This document shows, in pieces, positions 25,949 through 33,927 of a DNA stretch of 55,871 nucleotides. The stretch's first letter is position 1. Every line of letters begins with the position of its first letter. The stretch is from JAGNLA01 sp964472265 (GTDB lineage Bacteria; Caldisericota; Caldisericia; JAAYUI01): the NCBI GenBank assembly GCA_964472265.1, contig CAYYJO010000004.1, positions 1-55,871 of the forward strand, given 5' to 3'. Both the position numbers and the translations under genes were made by a program. The notes beneath the pieces are model-generated. The model ran no database searches, was not told the origin of the DNA, and was given only the letters and a program-made list of their open reading frames with translations.

Positions 25949-28284
25949 CCAAGCGCCTCTTTCAGCACTTCGTCGATAGATTCGACAAATACGAAGTTCA
26001 TTTCGTTTCTGATTTGCTCAGGAACCTTGGTGACATCAGGTTTGTTGTCTGCCGGAAGGAGGACTTTTCTCACGCCATACCTGTGGGCTGCAAGGACTTT
26101 CTCCTTCACTCCGCCAATTGGCAGAACCTTGCCACGAAGCGTGATTTCTCCTGTCATGGCAACATCTGATCTGACCGGAACCCTTCTGATTGCCGAAACA
26201 AGTGAGGTTGTGAGGGCGACGCCTGCAGATGGGCCGTCTTTTGGAGTGGCGCCTTCTGGAACGTGGATGTGGATGTCGTACTTGTCAGCCTTGAAGTCTT
26301 CAGGGATTCCAAGTTCCGACGCATGTGACCTGACAAAAGACATTGCTGCCTGAGCCGACTCCTTCATTACATCGCCAAGTTGTCCGGTGAGGATCAGCTT
26401 TCCGCTGCCTTCCATGGTTGTGGTTTCGACGAAGAGGACTTCTCCGCCCATTTCGGTGACGGCCAGTCCGGTTGCAACGCCGATTTCATCGCGTTTGAGG
26501 TGGGCTTCAGATTTGAAAATTGGGATGTCGAGATAGGATTCAACGTCCTTTTCCTCGATCTTCACCTTTTTCCATTTCTTGCTTTCCACTTTTTTCCTGG
26601 CAAGTTTTCTCATGAGCGTGGCGATCTTGCGTTCAAGCGTTCTCAAGCCTGCCTCGCGTGTATAGTTCTTGATGATTTTGGAAATCGCTTCATCTGCCAG
26701 CTGTACATCGTCCTTGCTCAGTCCATTGGCTTCAAGCTGCTTTGGAATGAGGAAATTTTTGGAGATGAAGACCTTGTCAAACTCCGTGTAGCCTGGAATG
26801 AAGATTACTTCCATCCTGTCGAATAAAGCCCTGGGGATTGTGTGGGTCACGTTTGCGGTTGTGATGAAAAGGACTTCCGAGAGATCGTACGGAATCTCGA
26901 GGTAGTGGTCTGAGAAGGTTGTGTTTTGTTCAGGATCGAGAGCCTCAAGCAGCGCTGAAGTCGGGTCACCCCTGAAGTCAACGCCGACCTTGTCGATTTC
27001 GTCAAGCAGGAAAATCGGGTTTGATGAACCGGCTGTTTTCATGCCCTGAATGATTCGACCCGGAAGAGCGCCGACATAAGTGCGCCTGTGGCCTCTGATT
27101 TCGGCTTCGTCCTTGATTCCACCCAGTGAAATCCTGACGAACTTTCTGCCCATGGCTCTGGCAACAGATTTTCCAAGTGAGGTTTTGCCAACGCCGGGAG
27201 GGCCAACAAGGCAAAGGATGGGACTTTTGACCTTTGGAGCCAGCTTTCTGACGGCGAGGAACTCAAGAATCCTCTCCTTGACCTCTTCAAGGTCGTAATG
27301 ATCCTCGTCGAGAATTTTCTTGGACTGGGAAATGTCGATAGAATCTTCGGTCTTGATTTCCCATGGCAGGTCGAATATCCAGTCCAGGTAGTTTCTGACA
27401 ACTGTTGCTTCAGCTGCCATCGGTGGCATCTTTTCGAGCTTGTCTAACTGGTCGTTGATTGCGTCTACAACATGCTTTGGGAGGTTTGGCCTGTCCTCGA
27501 GTTTTTTCTTGTAGTTGCCAATTTCAGAGGAGAATTCAGATGAGGATTCACCAAGCTCTTTCTGGATGGCTCGAAGCTGTTCCCTCAGGTAGAATTCTTT
27601 CTGACCCTTGTCGATTTTGGTTTTGACTTCATTTTCGATCTTGCCCTGAAGGGTGATGATCTCAAGCTCTTTGGAGAGTACTTCGATGACCATCTCAAGT
27701 CTGGTTTTGATCGGTTCGGTTGCAAGGATTTGCTGTTTTGCCTCGATGCTGATGTTTAAGTGTGTTGAGATTATGTCAACCAGCAGATGCGGCTCATCGA
27801 TGCTGTCAAGCCCGAAAAGCATTTCCGGGACAAGCCTTTTGTTGATCTTGATGTACTCTTCAAATTTTTCCATCAGAACGCGCATAAGCGCGATTATTTC
27901 AGGCGTTACCGGTGTTTTGTCGATCAACGGAGTGACCGATACAACGGTCATTCTGTCCATGTCAATGAACTTTGCGATCTTTACTCTCTGCAGGCCTTCG
28001 ATGATGATCCTGAGGTTTCCGTCTGGCATCTTTTGCTGGATCTGCATGATCTCGCATCCAACGCCGACCGTATAGAGTTCGTTTGATGTGGGGTCGTCTG
28101 TCTGCTCCGAAATTTGTGCAGTGCAGACGATGAATTTATCGGTTTCATAAGCCTTTTCGACTGCATTGATTGATTTTTCACGTCCAATGATGAGAGGCAC
28201 TGTCATGCCCGGGAACATCACCAGGTTGCGAAGTGGAAGGAGTGGAGCCTCTTTCCTTGTCCATTTTCTTGGTTTCTGCTGCAT
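25945..28284 (-). CDS. lon: ATP-dependent protease Lon
   Basis: Hexameric AAA+ serine protease. 779 residues. N-terminal substrate-binding domain (about 10-210), coiled coil, Walker A GPPGVGKTSL, Walker B IFLLDEIDKVG, and the C-terminal peptidase domain with the Ser-Lys dyad S686 (PKDGPSAGVAL) and K729, 43 residues apart as in E. coli Lon. Bacterial LonA type: no membrane segments. It starts 8 nt after clpX ends and overlaps rimO by 4 nt. Confidence 0.98.
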   Translation of the reverse strand: MQQKPRKWTRKEAPLLPLRNLVMFPGMTVPLIIGREKSINAVEKAYETDKFIVCTAQISEQTDDPTSNELYTVGVGCEIMQIQQKMPDGNLRIIIEGLQRVKIAKFIDMDRMTVVSVTPLIDKTPVTPEIIALMRVLMEKFEEYIKINKRLVPEMLFGLDSIDEPHLLVDIISTHLNISIEAKQQILATEPIKTRLEMVIEVLSKELEIITLQGKIENEVKTKIDKGQKEFYLREQLRAIQKELGESSSEFSSEIGNYKKKLEDRPNLPKHVVDAINDQLDKLEKMPPMAAEATVVRNYLDWIFDLPWEIKTEDSIDISQSKKILDEDHYDLEEVKERILEFLAVRKLAPKVKSPILCLVGPPGVGKTSLGKSVARAMGRKFVRISLGGIKDEAEIRGHRRTYVGALPGRIIQGMKTAGSSNPIFLLDEIDKVGVDFRGDPTSALLEALDPEQNTTFSDHYLEIPYDLSEVLFITTANVTHTIPRALFDRMEVIFIPGYTEFDKVFISKNFLIPKQLEANGLSKDDVQLADEAISKIIKNYTREAGLRTLERKIATLMRKLARKKVESKKWKKVKIEEKDVESYLDIPIFKSEAHLKRDEIGVATGLAVTEMGGEVLFVETTTMEGSGKLILTGQLGDVMKESAQAAMSFVRSHASELGIPEDFKADKYDIHIHVPEGATPKDGPSAGVALTTSLVSAIRRVPVRSDVAMTGEITLRGKVLPIGGVKEKVLAAHRYGVRKVLLPADNKPDVTKVPEQIRNEMNFVFVESIDEVLKEALG

Positions 28285-28292
28285 TGTTTTGT

Positions 28293-29552
28293 TTACGCTA
28301 TCCTTTTCAGCTCCATGACCTGTCCGTCGGAATCGATGAGCGTTGCCGGAGATTCACCCCTTGCAACCCTGTCATCGATTACACATTTGGCCACCGTTTT
28401 CAGCGATGGCACGACGTAGAGGACATCGAGCATTATCTTTTCAAATATGGAACGGAGCGCTCTTGCGCCTGTCCCGAGTTTTCTTGCACGTTCGGCGATT
28501 TCTTTCAGGGCGTCGTGTGTGACTTCGAGCTGAACGCCTTCAGATGCCAGCAGTGCTTCATACTGTTTTACCAGTGCATTTTTTGGTTCAACGAGGATTT
28601 TTACCAGCTCGTCGGTTGTCAGCCCGGTAACGGTTGTGTGGACTGGGAATCTGCCGACGAATTCGGGTATGAGTCCAAACTTCATGAGGTCGTCAGGTGT
28701 GATTTTCGAGAGCAGTTCAGAATCTGAAAGGTTTTCTGTTGGCTCCCTGGTGTAGCCGACCTGTTTTTTGCCAATTCTCGATCCGACAATCTTTGGCAGG
28801 TTTTCAAACATTCCGCCAACGATGAACAGGATCTTTGTGGTGTCGATCTGAATGAATTGCTGTTGTGGATGCTTTCTTCCGCCCTGTGGTGGAACGTTGC
28901 AGACGGTTCCTTCAACCATTTTGAGGAGCGCCTGCTGGACGCCTTCGCCTGAAACGTCGCGCGTGATTGACGGGCTTTCGCTCTTTCTGCCGATCTTGTC
29001 GATCTCGTCGATATAAACGATTCCGACCTGAGCTGCGTCAACGTCAAAATCAGCGTTTCGAAGCAATCCAAGCAAGACGTTTTCGACATCTTCACCTACA
29101 TAGCCGGCTTCTGTAAGGGTTGTGGCGTCGGCGATGGTGAAAGGGACATTCAGGATCTGGGCGAGAGTCCTTGCGATAAGGGTTTTGCCCGAACCGGTGG
29201 GGCCGATGAGCATGATGTTTGATTTTTCTATCTCAACTGTTGACTGCTTCATGCCAAGGATTGAGCGGTAGTGCTTGTAGACGGCAACTGAGATAACCTT
29301 TTTGGCTTCATGCTGGCCTATGATGTACTGGTCTAGTTTCTTGTGGATTTCTGCAGGAGAAGGGATTTGCCCGATTCTCTTTTTTATGCGCTTGGAAGCG
29401 TCATCCTCAAGAACCTTTGCTGCAGCCTTGATGCAGTTTTCGCAGATTAGGGCATTGATGCCTTCCATGCCACGAAGGCCATAGCCAAGAGGTTGTCCAC
29501 AAAATGAGCAGGTTTGCTGAGCTTCCTGCCTGTCGCTGCCTTCGTCAGTCAT
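28293..29552 (-). CDS. clpX: ClpX, ATPase subunit of ClpXP
   Basis: AAA+ unfoldase that feeds substrates to ClpP. 419 residues. N-terminal zinc-binding domain with C15/C18 and C37/C40, Walker A GPTGSGKT, Walker B YIDEIDKIG, pore loop GYVGEDVE, sensor 2 region and the ClpP-binding IGF-type loop region around residue 265. ATG 29552 overlaps the clpP stop by 8 nt, and lon follows after 8 nt. Confidence 0.98.
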   Translation of the reverse strand: MTDEGSDRQEAQQTCSFCGQPLGYGLRGMEGINALICENCIKAAAKVLEDDASKRIKKRIGQIPSPAEIHKKLDQYIIGQHEAKKVISVAVYKHYRSILGMKQSTVEIEKSNIMLIGPTGSGKTLIARTLAQILNVPFTIADATTLTEAGYVGEDVENVLLGLLRNADFDVDAAQVGIVYIDEIDKIGRKSESPSITRDVSGEGVQQALLKMVEGTVCNVPPQGGRKHPQQQFIQIDTTKILFIVGGMFENLPKIVGSRIGKKQVGYTREPTENLSDSELLSKITPDDLMKFGLIPEFVGRFPVHTTVTGLTTDELVKILVEPKNALVKQYEALLASEGVQLEVTHDALKEIAERARKLGTGARALRSIFEKIMLDVLYVVPSLKTVAKCVIDDRVARGESPATLIDSDGQVMELKRIA

Positions 29553-30144
29553 TGCTCTTTGACACCGACTCGATCACCTTGTCGGCGATGCCATAGGCGA
29601 CTGCCTCAGCTGCTGTCATGTAGTTGTCTCGTTCGGCATCGGCAAGCACCTTTTCGTACGGCTGGCCACAGTGCTTTGCCAGCAGTTCGGTGAGGGTGCG
29701 TTTGAGTCTGAGCATTTCCTTGACCTGGATTTCGACATCGGTTCCCTGACCCTGGGCGCCACCAGCGATCTGGTGGATCATGACGCGTGAGTTTGGTAGG
29801 ATGAAGCGTCTGCCCTTTTCACCGGCTGCAAGCAGGAATGAACCCATTGAAGCTGCCTGGCCGATGCAGATTGTTGAAACCGGTGCAGAAACGTATTGCA
29901 TGGTGTCGTAGATTGCAAGTCCCGATGTGACAATTCCGCCCGGGGAATTGATGTAAAGGCTGATCTCTTTTTTGGGATCGTCAGCGTCAAGGAAAAGAAG
30001 CTGAGCGATGACCGAGCTTGCAACCTGATCATCAATCATTTCAGATGAAAGGAAAATGATCCTGTCCTTGAGAAGTCTCGAATAGATGTCGTATTGGCGT
30101 TCGCCAACGCTGGTTTGCTCGATAACCCAGGGAATTGAGTACAT
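29545..30144 (-). CDS. clpP: ClpP protease subunit
   Basis: Tetradecameric serine peptidase of ClpXP. 199 residues. Catalytic triad S99 (GQAASMGSFLL), H124 (MIHQIAGG) and D173 (ERDNYMTA). Short N-terminal propeptide-like stretch before PWVIEQTSVGERQYDIYSR, with SRLLKDRIIFL as in the family. Lies 12 nt after tig, giving the common tig-clpP-clpX-lon order. Confidence 0.98.
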   Translation of the reverse strand: MYSIPWVIEQTSVGERQYDIYSRLLKDRIIFLSSEMIDDQVASSVIAQLLFLDADDPKKEISLYINSPGGIVTSGLAIYDTMQYVSAPVSTICIGQAASMGSFLLAAGEKGRRFILPNSRVMIHQIAGGAQGQGTDVEIQVKEMLRLKRTLTELLAKHCGQPYEKVLADAERDNYMTAAEAVAYGIADKVIESVSKSND

Positions 30145-30156
30145 GTGCCCTCCTGA

Positions 30157-31410
30157 TTAAGAGAGCTTTACCTTACCCTCGATGGCCTCGACAGTCTTTC
30201 TCTTTCGAAGAGATTCGGCAATGTTTTCCCTGACCCTGTCAGAGTTGAGGTTTCCGGTCTGTTTTCCGGATCTCTTCATGATCTCCCGAATCTTTTCAAT
30301 CTCGCTATCGATTTCTTCATCTTTGACATCGATTGACAGCTTTTCAGCGTATTCGTCAATGATGATGTCAAGTTTGGTGTTGTTTTCAGCCTTCGGGGTG
30401 AGTTCGGCTCGAAGTTGATCTTCCGTCATTTCACGGGATTTGAGATACTGTGTCATTGTAATGTTGCGCCTTGCCAGTTCTCTGGCCAGAGCGTTCCACT
30501 CATCCTCAACGGATGCATCAATCAGTGCTTTTGGTAGATGAATCTTTGTTTTGTCAAGGAACGTCTTGAAGAGTTCCTGTTCAATGGTTGACTGTCTCCT
30601 GTCCTCATTCGCCTTTTCAAGTTCGGCGTCGACGGCTTTTTTGAGTGCATCAACGGTTTCAAAACCAACCGACTTTGCAAGCTCATCGTTGAGTTCAGGC
30701 ATTTTGCGTTCTTTTATCTGGCCAACAACGTATTCGATTTCGGCCGGTTCGTTTGAATCAGTGAATTCGACTGTTGCTTTTCCTGTGTCGCCCTTTGATT
30801 TTCCGATCAGGTTTTTGTCAAAGCCTTTTACGAAGTCTTCTCTTCCGACCTCTACAAGCTCTTCTTTCCACCTGTCGCTGGCTCTGCCTTCATTGATGGC
30901 TGACCATTTGAAGTAGACGAAGTCTGTATCCTTGGCCTGGCGTTCAACCGGTTCCATTGTTGCATACTGGAACATGATGCGGTCGATGGCCTGATCTTTA
31001 TCTTGCTGGGTGACTTCAAACTTTGGTACCTTGATTGAAATCTTCTCAAGCTCCGGAAGTTCGAAATCAGGGACGTGTTCTATCTTGATTTCAAGTTCGA
31101 GTGGGCCTTTGTCTTCAAAGCTGATGACCTTGACGCCTGGTCTTCCAACCATTCTGATTCGCTGTTCGCCAATGATTTTTTCAAAAGCCTGCGCATAGGC
31201 AATATCAATGAAGTCTTCCTTGAGGGCATCGTACCCGTAGTGGGAAACGAAGATGTTGAATGGGGCTTTACCGGGTCTGAATCCGGGGATTTTGACTTTA
31301 GCAACTTTTTCTTTGTATACCTGCTCAAACCCCTGACTCACTTCATCAGGTGAGAAGGTGGCTCTGCCGATAAGTTCGGTTTGTCCACCAGGGCTCGTCT
31401 TTATTTCCAT
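30157..31410 (-). CDS. tig: Trigger factor
   Basis: Ribosome-associated folding chaperone and prolyl isomerase. 417 residues: N-terminal ribosome-binding domain with FRPGKAPFNIFV (the family signature GFRxGKxP), a PPIase-like domain (about 150-240) and a helical C-terminal substrate cradle. ATG 31410 has GAAGGA upstream. The start is only 20 nt from the encoded CCA end of tRNA-Gly, so its mRNA 5' end is probably made by tRNA processing. Confidence 0.95.
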   Translation of the reverse strand: MEIKTSPGGQTELIGRATFSPDEVSQGFEQVYKEKVAKVKIPGFRPGKAPFNIFVSHYGYDALKEDFIDIAYAQAFEKIIGEQRIRMVGRPGVKVISFEDKGPLELEIKIEHVPDFELPELEKISIKVPKFEVTQQDKDQAIDRIMFQYATMEPVERQAKDTDFVYFKWSAINEGRASDRWKEELVEVGREDFVKGFDKNLIGKSKGDTGKATVEFTDSNEPAEIEYVVGQIKERKMPELNDELAKSVGFETVDALKKAVDAELEKANEDRRQSTIEQELFKTFLDKTKIHLPKALIDASVEDEWNALARELARRNITMTQYLKSREMTEDQLRAELTPKAENNTKLDIIIDEYAEKLSIDVKDEEIDSEIEKIREIMKRSGKQTGNLNSDRVRENIAESLRKRKTVEAIEGKVKLS

Positions 31411-31430
31411 TTCATTCCTTCAAAAGCAAA

Positions 31431-31505
31431 TGGAGCGGAAGACGGGATTTGAACCCGCGACATCGACCTTGGCAAGGTCGCGCTCTACCACTGAGCTACT
31501 CCCGC
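31431..31505 (-). tRNA. tRNA-Gly (GCC)
   Basis: Cloverleaf reads on the minus strand: acceptor GCGGGAG/CTTCCGC, anticodon loop TTGCCAA within CGACC/GGTCG, T-arm GTTCAAATC. CCA end encoded. Followed 20 nt later by tig. Confidence 0.96.
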
Positions 31506-31519
31506 TCGAATTCTTAACA

Positions 31520-31603
31520 TGCGAAGGGCGGGACTTGAACCCGCAAGGGCTTGCGCCCACTGGATCCTAAGTCCAGCGCGTCTGCCAGTTTCGCCACCCT
31601 CGC
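31520..31603 (-). tRNA. tRNA-Leu (TAG)
   Basis: 84 nt with a long variable arm; acceptor GCGAGGG/CCTTCGC, anticodon loop CTTAGGA (anticodon UAG) within CTGGA/TCCAG. CCA is not encoded. Confidence 0.95.
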
Positions 31604-31661
31604 ACACGCTGGAATGAATATACTGAAGACAGGTAATTTTTCAAGTGTCGTTAGTTAAGGA

Positions 31662-32621
31662 TCAGGAGGAAAGCTGATCCCAAGTGGTGTCCGACGAGAG
31701 AATGAGGCCGTCAGGCTTGTGAGCGCTGATAACAAAACCCATCTCCTGAAGGTTGTAAATTGTTTGTGAACGCTGTTCAGGAATTATCACTTTTATGAGT
31801 TTCGCACCCTTTTCGATCAATCCTTGCACAGCATGTTCGACGAGTTTGCCCTCGATGAGTTTTTCATCCGACAGTTTCTTAACCTCGTCTATTGCAACCG
31901 ATAATGTTCTGATTTCACCGAGGTTTTTGTCGTCAATGGATGATATTACTATGCCGGTTAGGGTGTTGTGGATGTAAGCGTGGAAGCATGTGACCGGATC
32001 AAACTGGCCACCGAGTTCTTCCTTCATCGAAGCAAGCCATCTCTGTCTCGGTTCACGTTCTGGAAGCTCACCCTTGGTCTGCGTGTCGCCAAGGTCTGAA
32101 AGGGCAATGACAAGAGCCACTTCCGAATCATTGTCCGGTTTCCATGGTGTGAACTGATAGCCTTCCGGGCCTTTGATCGGTTTGAAGTCGGCTATGTCAA
32201 GATATAGGTCTGTTTGGGGGAGAACCATGAAGCCAAGCTGGAACAGGGGCTCAGAGAGGTAGTCGCCGCCGACGATGACGTTTGTGACTTCCATGGTTTC
32301 AATATTATTCTTGGTTCTTGCAGTGTTGAATAAGAATTTGATCAGACCCTTGGCGGTGTCCTTCTGATCACAATCCCTTGCAACAAGAATGCTTGTTGCC
32401 TTGACTTCCTGGTCAATGATGATGCCAGAGACGAAGCCGATCATTCGCGGGCCTGAAATGGCTGTGCAAATGATTGAATCTTCCTTGAGTGGTTCTCTGA
32501 TTTCATGAAGGATGTGTTCTGCTATGTGTTCGGGCAATCCAGCGTCAATGACTTCGCGTCTTGCGAAATCCATCAATCTTCTAGCGTTTCCCTGCCATAT
32601 ATTATAGGTTGTGTCTTTCAT
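31662..32621 (-). CDS. Tandem GNAT-like protein inside the tRNA operon
   Basis: 319 residues, cytosolic, exact function unknown. Two halves each look like a divergent GNAT domain: RMIGFVSGIIIDQE with SEPLFQLGFMVLPQ in the first, and HAYIHNTLTGIVISSI, VEHAVQGLIEKGAKLIKVIIPE, IYNLQEMGFVIS in the second. The acetyl-CoA loop is not clear in either. ATG 32621 has no ribosome-binding site and lies just 13 nt from the CCA end of tRNA-Lys, so the gene is read with the tRNAs. A role in tRNA or ribosome modification would fit the place, but the sequence does not show it. Confidence 0.65.
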   Translation of the reverse strand: MKDTTYNIWQGNARRLMDFARREVIDAGLPEHIAEHILHEIREPLKEDSIICTAISGPRMIGFVSGIIIDQEVKATSILVARDCDQKDTAKGLIKFLFNTARTKNNIETMEVTNVIVGGDYLSEPLFQLGFMVLPQTDLYLDIADFKPIKGPEGYQFTPWKPDNDSEVALVIALSDLGDTQTKGELPEREPRQRWLASMKEELGGQFDPVTCFHAYIHNTLTGIVISSIDDKNLGEIRTLSVAIDEVKKLSDEKLIEGKLVEHAVQGLIEKGAKLIKVIIPEQRSQTIYNLQEMGFVISAHKPDGLILSSDTTWDQLSS

Positions 32622-32634
32622 CCAGTTTAGGTGA

Positions 32635-32710
32635 TGGTGGGTCGCACAGGACTCGAACCTGTAACCGCCTGATTAAGAGTCAGATGCTCTACCGATTGAG
32701 CTAGCGACCC
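32635..32710 (-). tRNA. tRNA-Lys (CTT)
   Basis: Acceptor GGGTCGC/GCGACCC with encoded CCA; anticodon loop CTCTTAA. 13 nt before the start of the GNAT-like gene. Confidence 0.96.
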
Positions 32711-32730
32711 ATCAATTTGTGCAAGCAAAG

Positions 32731-32804
32731 CGCGCCCAGCAGGAGTTGAACCCGCAACCTACGGATCCGAAGTCCGTCGCTCTATCCAGTTGAGCTATGG
32801 GCGC
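32731..32804 (-). tRNA. tRNA-Arg (TCG)
   Basis: Acceptor GCGCCCA/TGGGCGC, anticodon loop CTTCGGA within ACGGA/TCCGT. CCA not encoded. Confidence 0.94.
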
Positions 32805-32821
32805 ATGATCCGCGTGGTTTC

Positions 32822-32898
32822 TGGTGGGCCCAGCAGGAATTGAACCTGCGGCCTACGGTTTAGGAAACCGTCGCTCTATCCAACTGAGCTATGGGCCC
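32822..32898 (-). tRNA. tRNA-Arg (CCT)
   Basis: Acceptor GGGCCCA/TGGGCCC with encoded CCA; anticodon loop TTCCTAA within ACGGT/ACCGT. Confidence 0.95.
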
Positions 32899-32907
32899 AT
32901 TTAAAAG

Positions 32908-32981
32908 CGAGCCCGGGGTGACTCGAACACCCGACCACCTGCTTAGAAGGCAGATGCTCTATCCATCTGAGCTACGGGCCC
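32908..32981 (-). tRNA. tRNA-Arg (TCT)
   Basis: Acceptor GGGCCCG/CGGGCTC, anticodon loop CTTCTAA. CCA not encoded. Third arginine tRNA in a row, each with a different anticodon. Confidence 0.94.
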
Positions 32982-33011
32982 ATGCTTGCCTGCAAAAAAT
33001 CATTTTCAAAG

Positions 33012-33088
33012 TGGTCGGGGAGGGCAGATTCGAACTGCCGACCTTCTGGTCCCAAACCAGACGCGCTACCAAACTACGCCACTCCCCG
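33012..33088 (-). tRNA. tRNA-Pro (TGG)
   Basis: Acceptor CGGGGAG/CTCCCCG with encoded CCA; anticodon loop TTTGGGA within TCTGG/CCAGA. First gene of the tRNA operon, about 28 nt from the predicted transcription start. Confidence 0.96.
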
Positions 33089-33122
33089 AAAAGCGGGGCC
33101 TTGCTGGCAACCGACTTTGGGC

Positions 33123-33150
33123 ATTATAACGAACTTGGTTTTGACTTCAA
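33123..33150 (-). promoter_or_regulatory. tRNA operon promoter
   Basis: Minus strand: TTGAAG (33150-33145), 16-nt spacer, TATAAT (33128-33123), then a GC-rich discriminator GCCCAAA. It starts right after the tlpA-like stop and drives the tRNA-to-rny unit. Confidence 0.75.
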
Positions 33151-33927
33151 TTAAAGACCGAGTTTTGAGCGAATGATGGATTCAAGCTTGTTTTCTTCAG
33201 TGCTACCCTGCGTTATTGCGCCTTCATTCTGGAAAAGGACTGTTCCTTCGGCGTCTACGAGCGTAAATGCCGGAATGCCCTGTCCAACGAAGATTCCGCC
33301 AATTTTTGAGCTTTGTGGGTCGTTGACGACCGGATACTGGATTCCCTCGCTCTGTGCGAACTCTTGTGCCTTATAGATTGCGTCTGTGGTGTCAACATTA
33401 AGGCCGATCACCATGAGGCCGTTTGCTTTGTATTTGTTGTATAGGGAAATCATGGTTGGAGTTGAAGCCCTGCAAGGCGGACACCACTGTGCCCAAACAT
33501 CGATGAGATAGAGTTTTGCGCCTTTATCACTGAAGTTGACTGCTTTGCCGTCTGGGTTGTTCCAGCTAAGTGAAACTGATGTCTGCGAGAGAGCCTTTGC
33601 TTCAAGAACATTTGTGAACCACTCGTTGTTTGTGCTGATCTGCTCTGTTGCTGGGTTATCTTTTGGCTCTTCCTGGGAAGTAGTCATTTCGCCTGGTTTG
33701 GCTTCTTCAGTTGCCGGTGGCGTTGCTTCTTCCGGTTTCGTCTCCCCGGCTGCCTGTGGCGTTGTCTCTTCTGGTTTTGTCGTTTCTTGCGTTTGTGCGC
33801 CTGCCGTTGTTTCCTGCGAAGGTGGAGTGACTTTCACAAAATCAACATTCTCTTCAGATTTTCCGCATGCACCGAGTGCGACTGCAACTAGAACGAGAAC
33901 AGCAAACATTGTCAAAATGCGTTTCAT
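33151..33927 (-). CDS. TlpA-type thiol-disulfide oxidoreductase lipoprotein
   Basis: 258 residues. Lipoprotein signal with lipobox ALGAC (Cys21), a long Pro/Glu/Thr-rich low-complexity linker (about 30-100) with repeated KPEETTP-like units, then a thioredoxin-fold domain with the active site WCPPC (C149/C152) and cis-Pro region GQGIPAFTLVD. It would act outside the cytoplasmic membrane, forming or reshuffling disulfides or handling haem cysteines. The start overlaps the stop of the propeller/stalk gene by 4 nt. Its place next to a large family of secreted proteins with conserved cysteines suggests they could be its clients (inference). Confidence 0.92.
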   Translation of the reverse strand: MKRILTMFAVLVLVAVALGACGKSEENVDFVKVTPPSQETTAGAQTQETTKPEETTPQAAGETKPEEATPPATEEAKPGEMTTSQEEPKDNPATEQISTNNEWFTNVLEAKALSQTSVSLSWNNPDGKAVNFSDKGAKLYLIDVWAQWCPPCRASTPTMISLYNKYKANGLMVIGLNVDTTDAIYKAQEFAQSEGIQYPVVNDPQSSKIGGIFVGQGIPAFTLVDAEGTVLFQNEGAITQGSTEENKLESIIRSKLGL

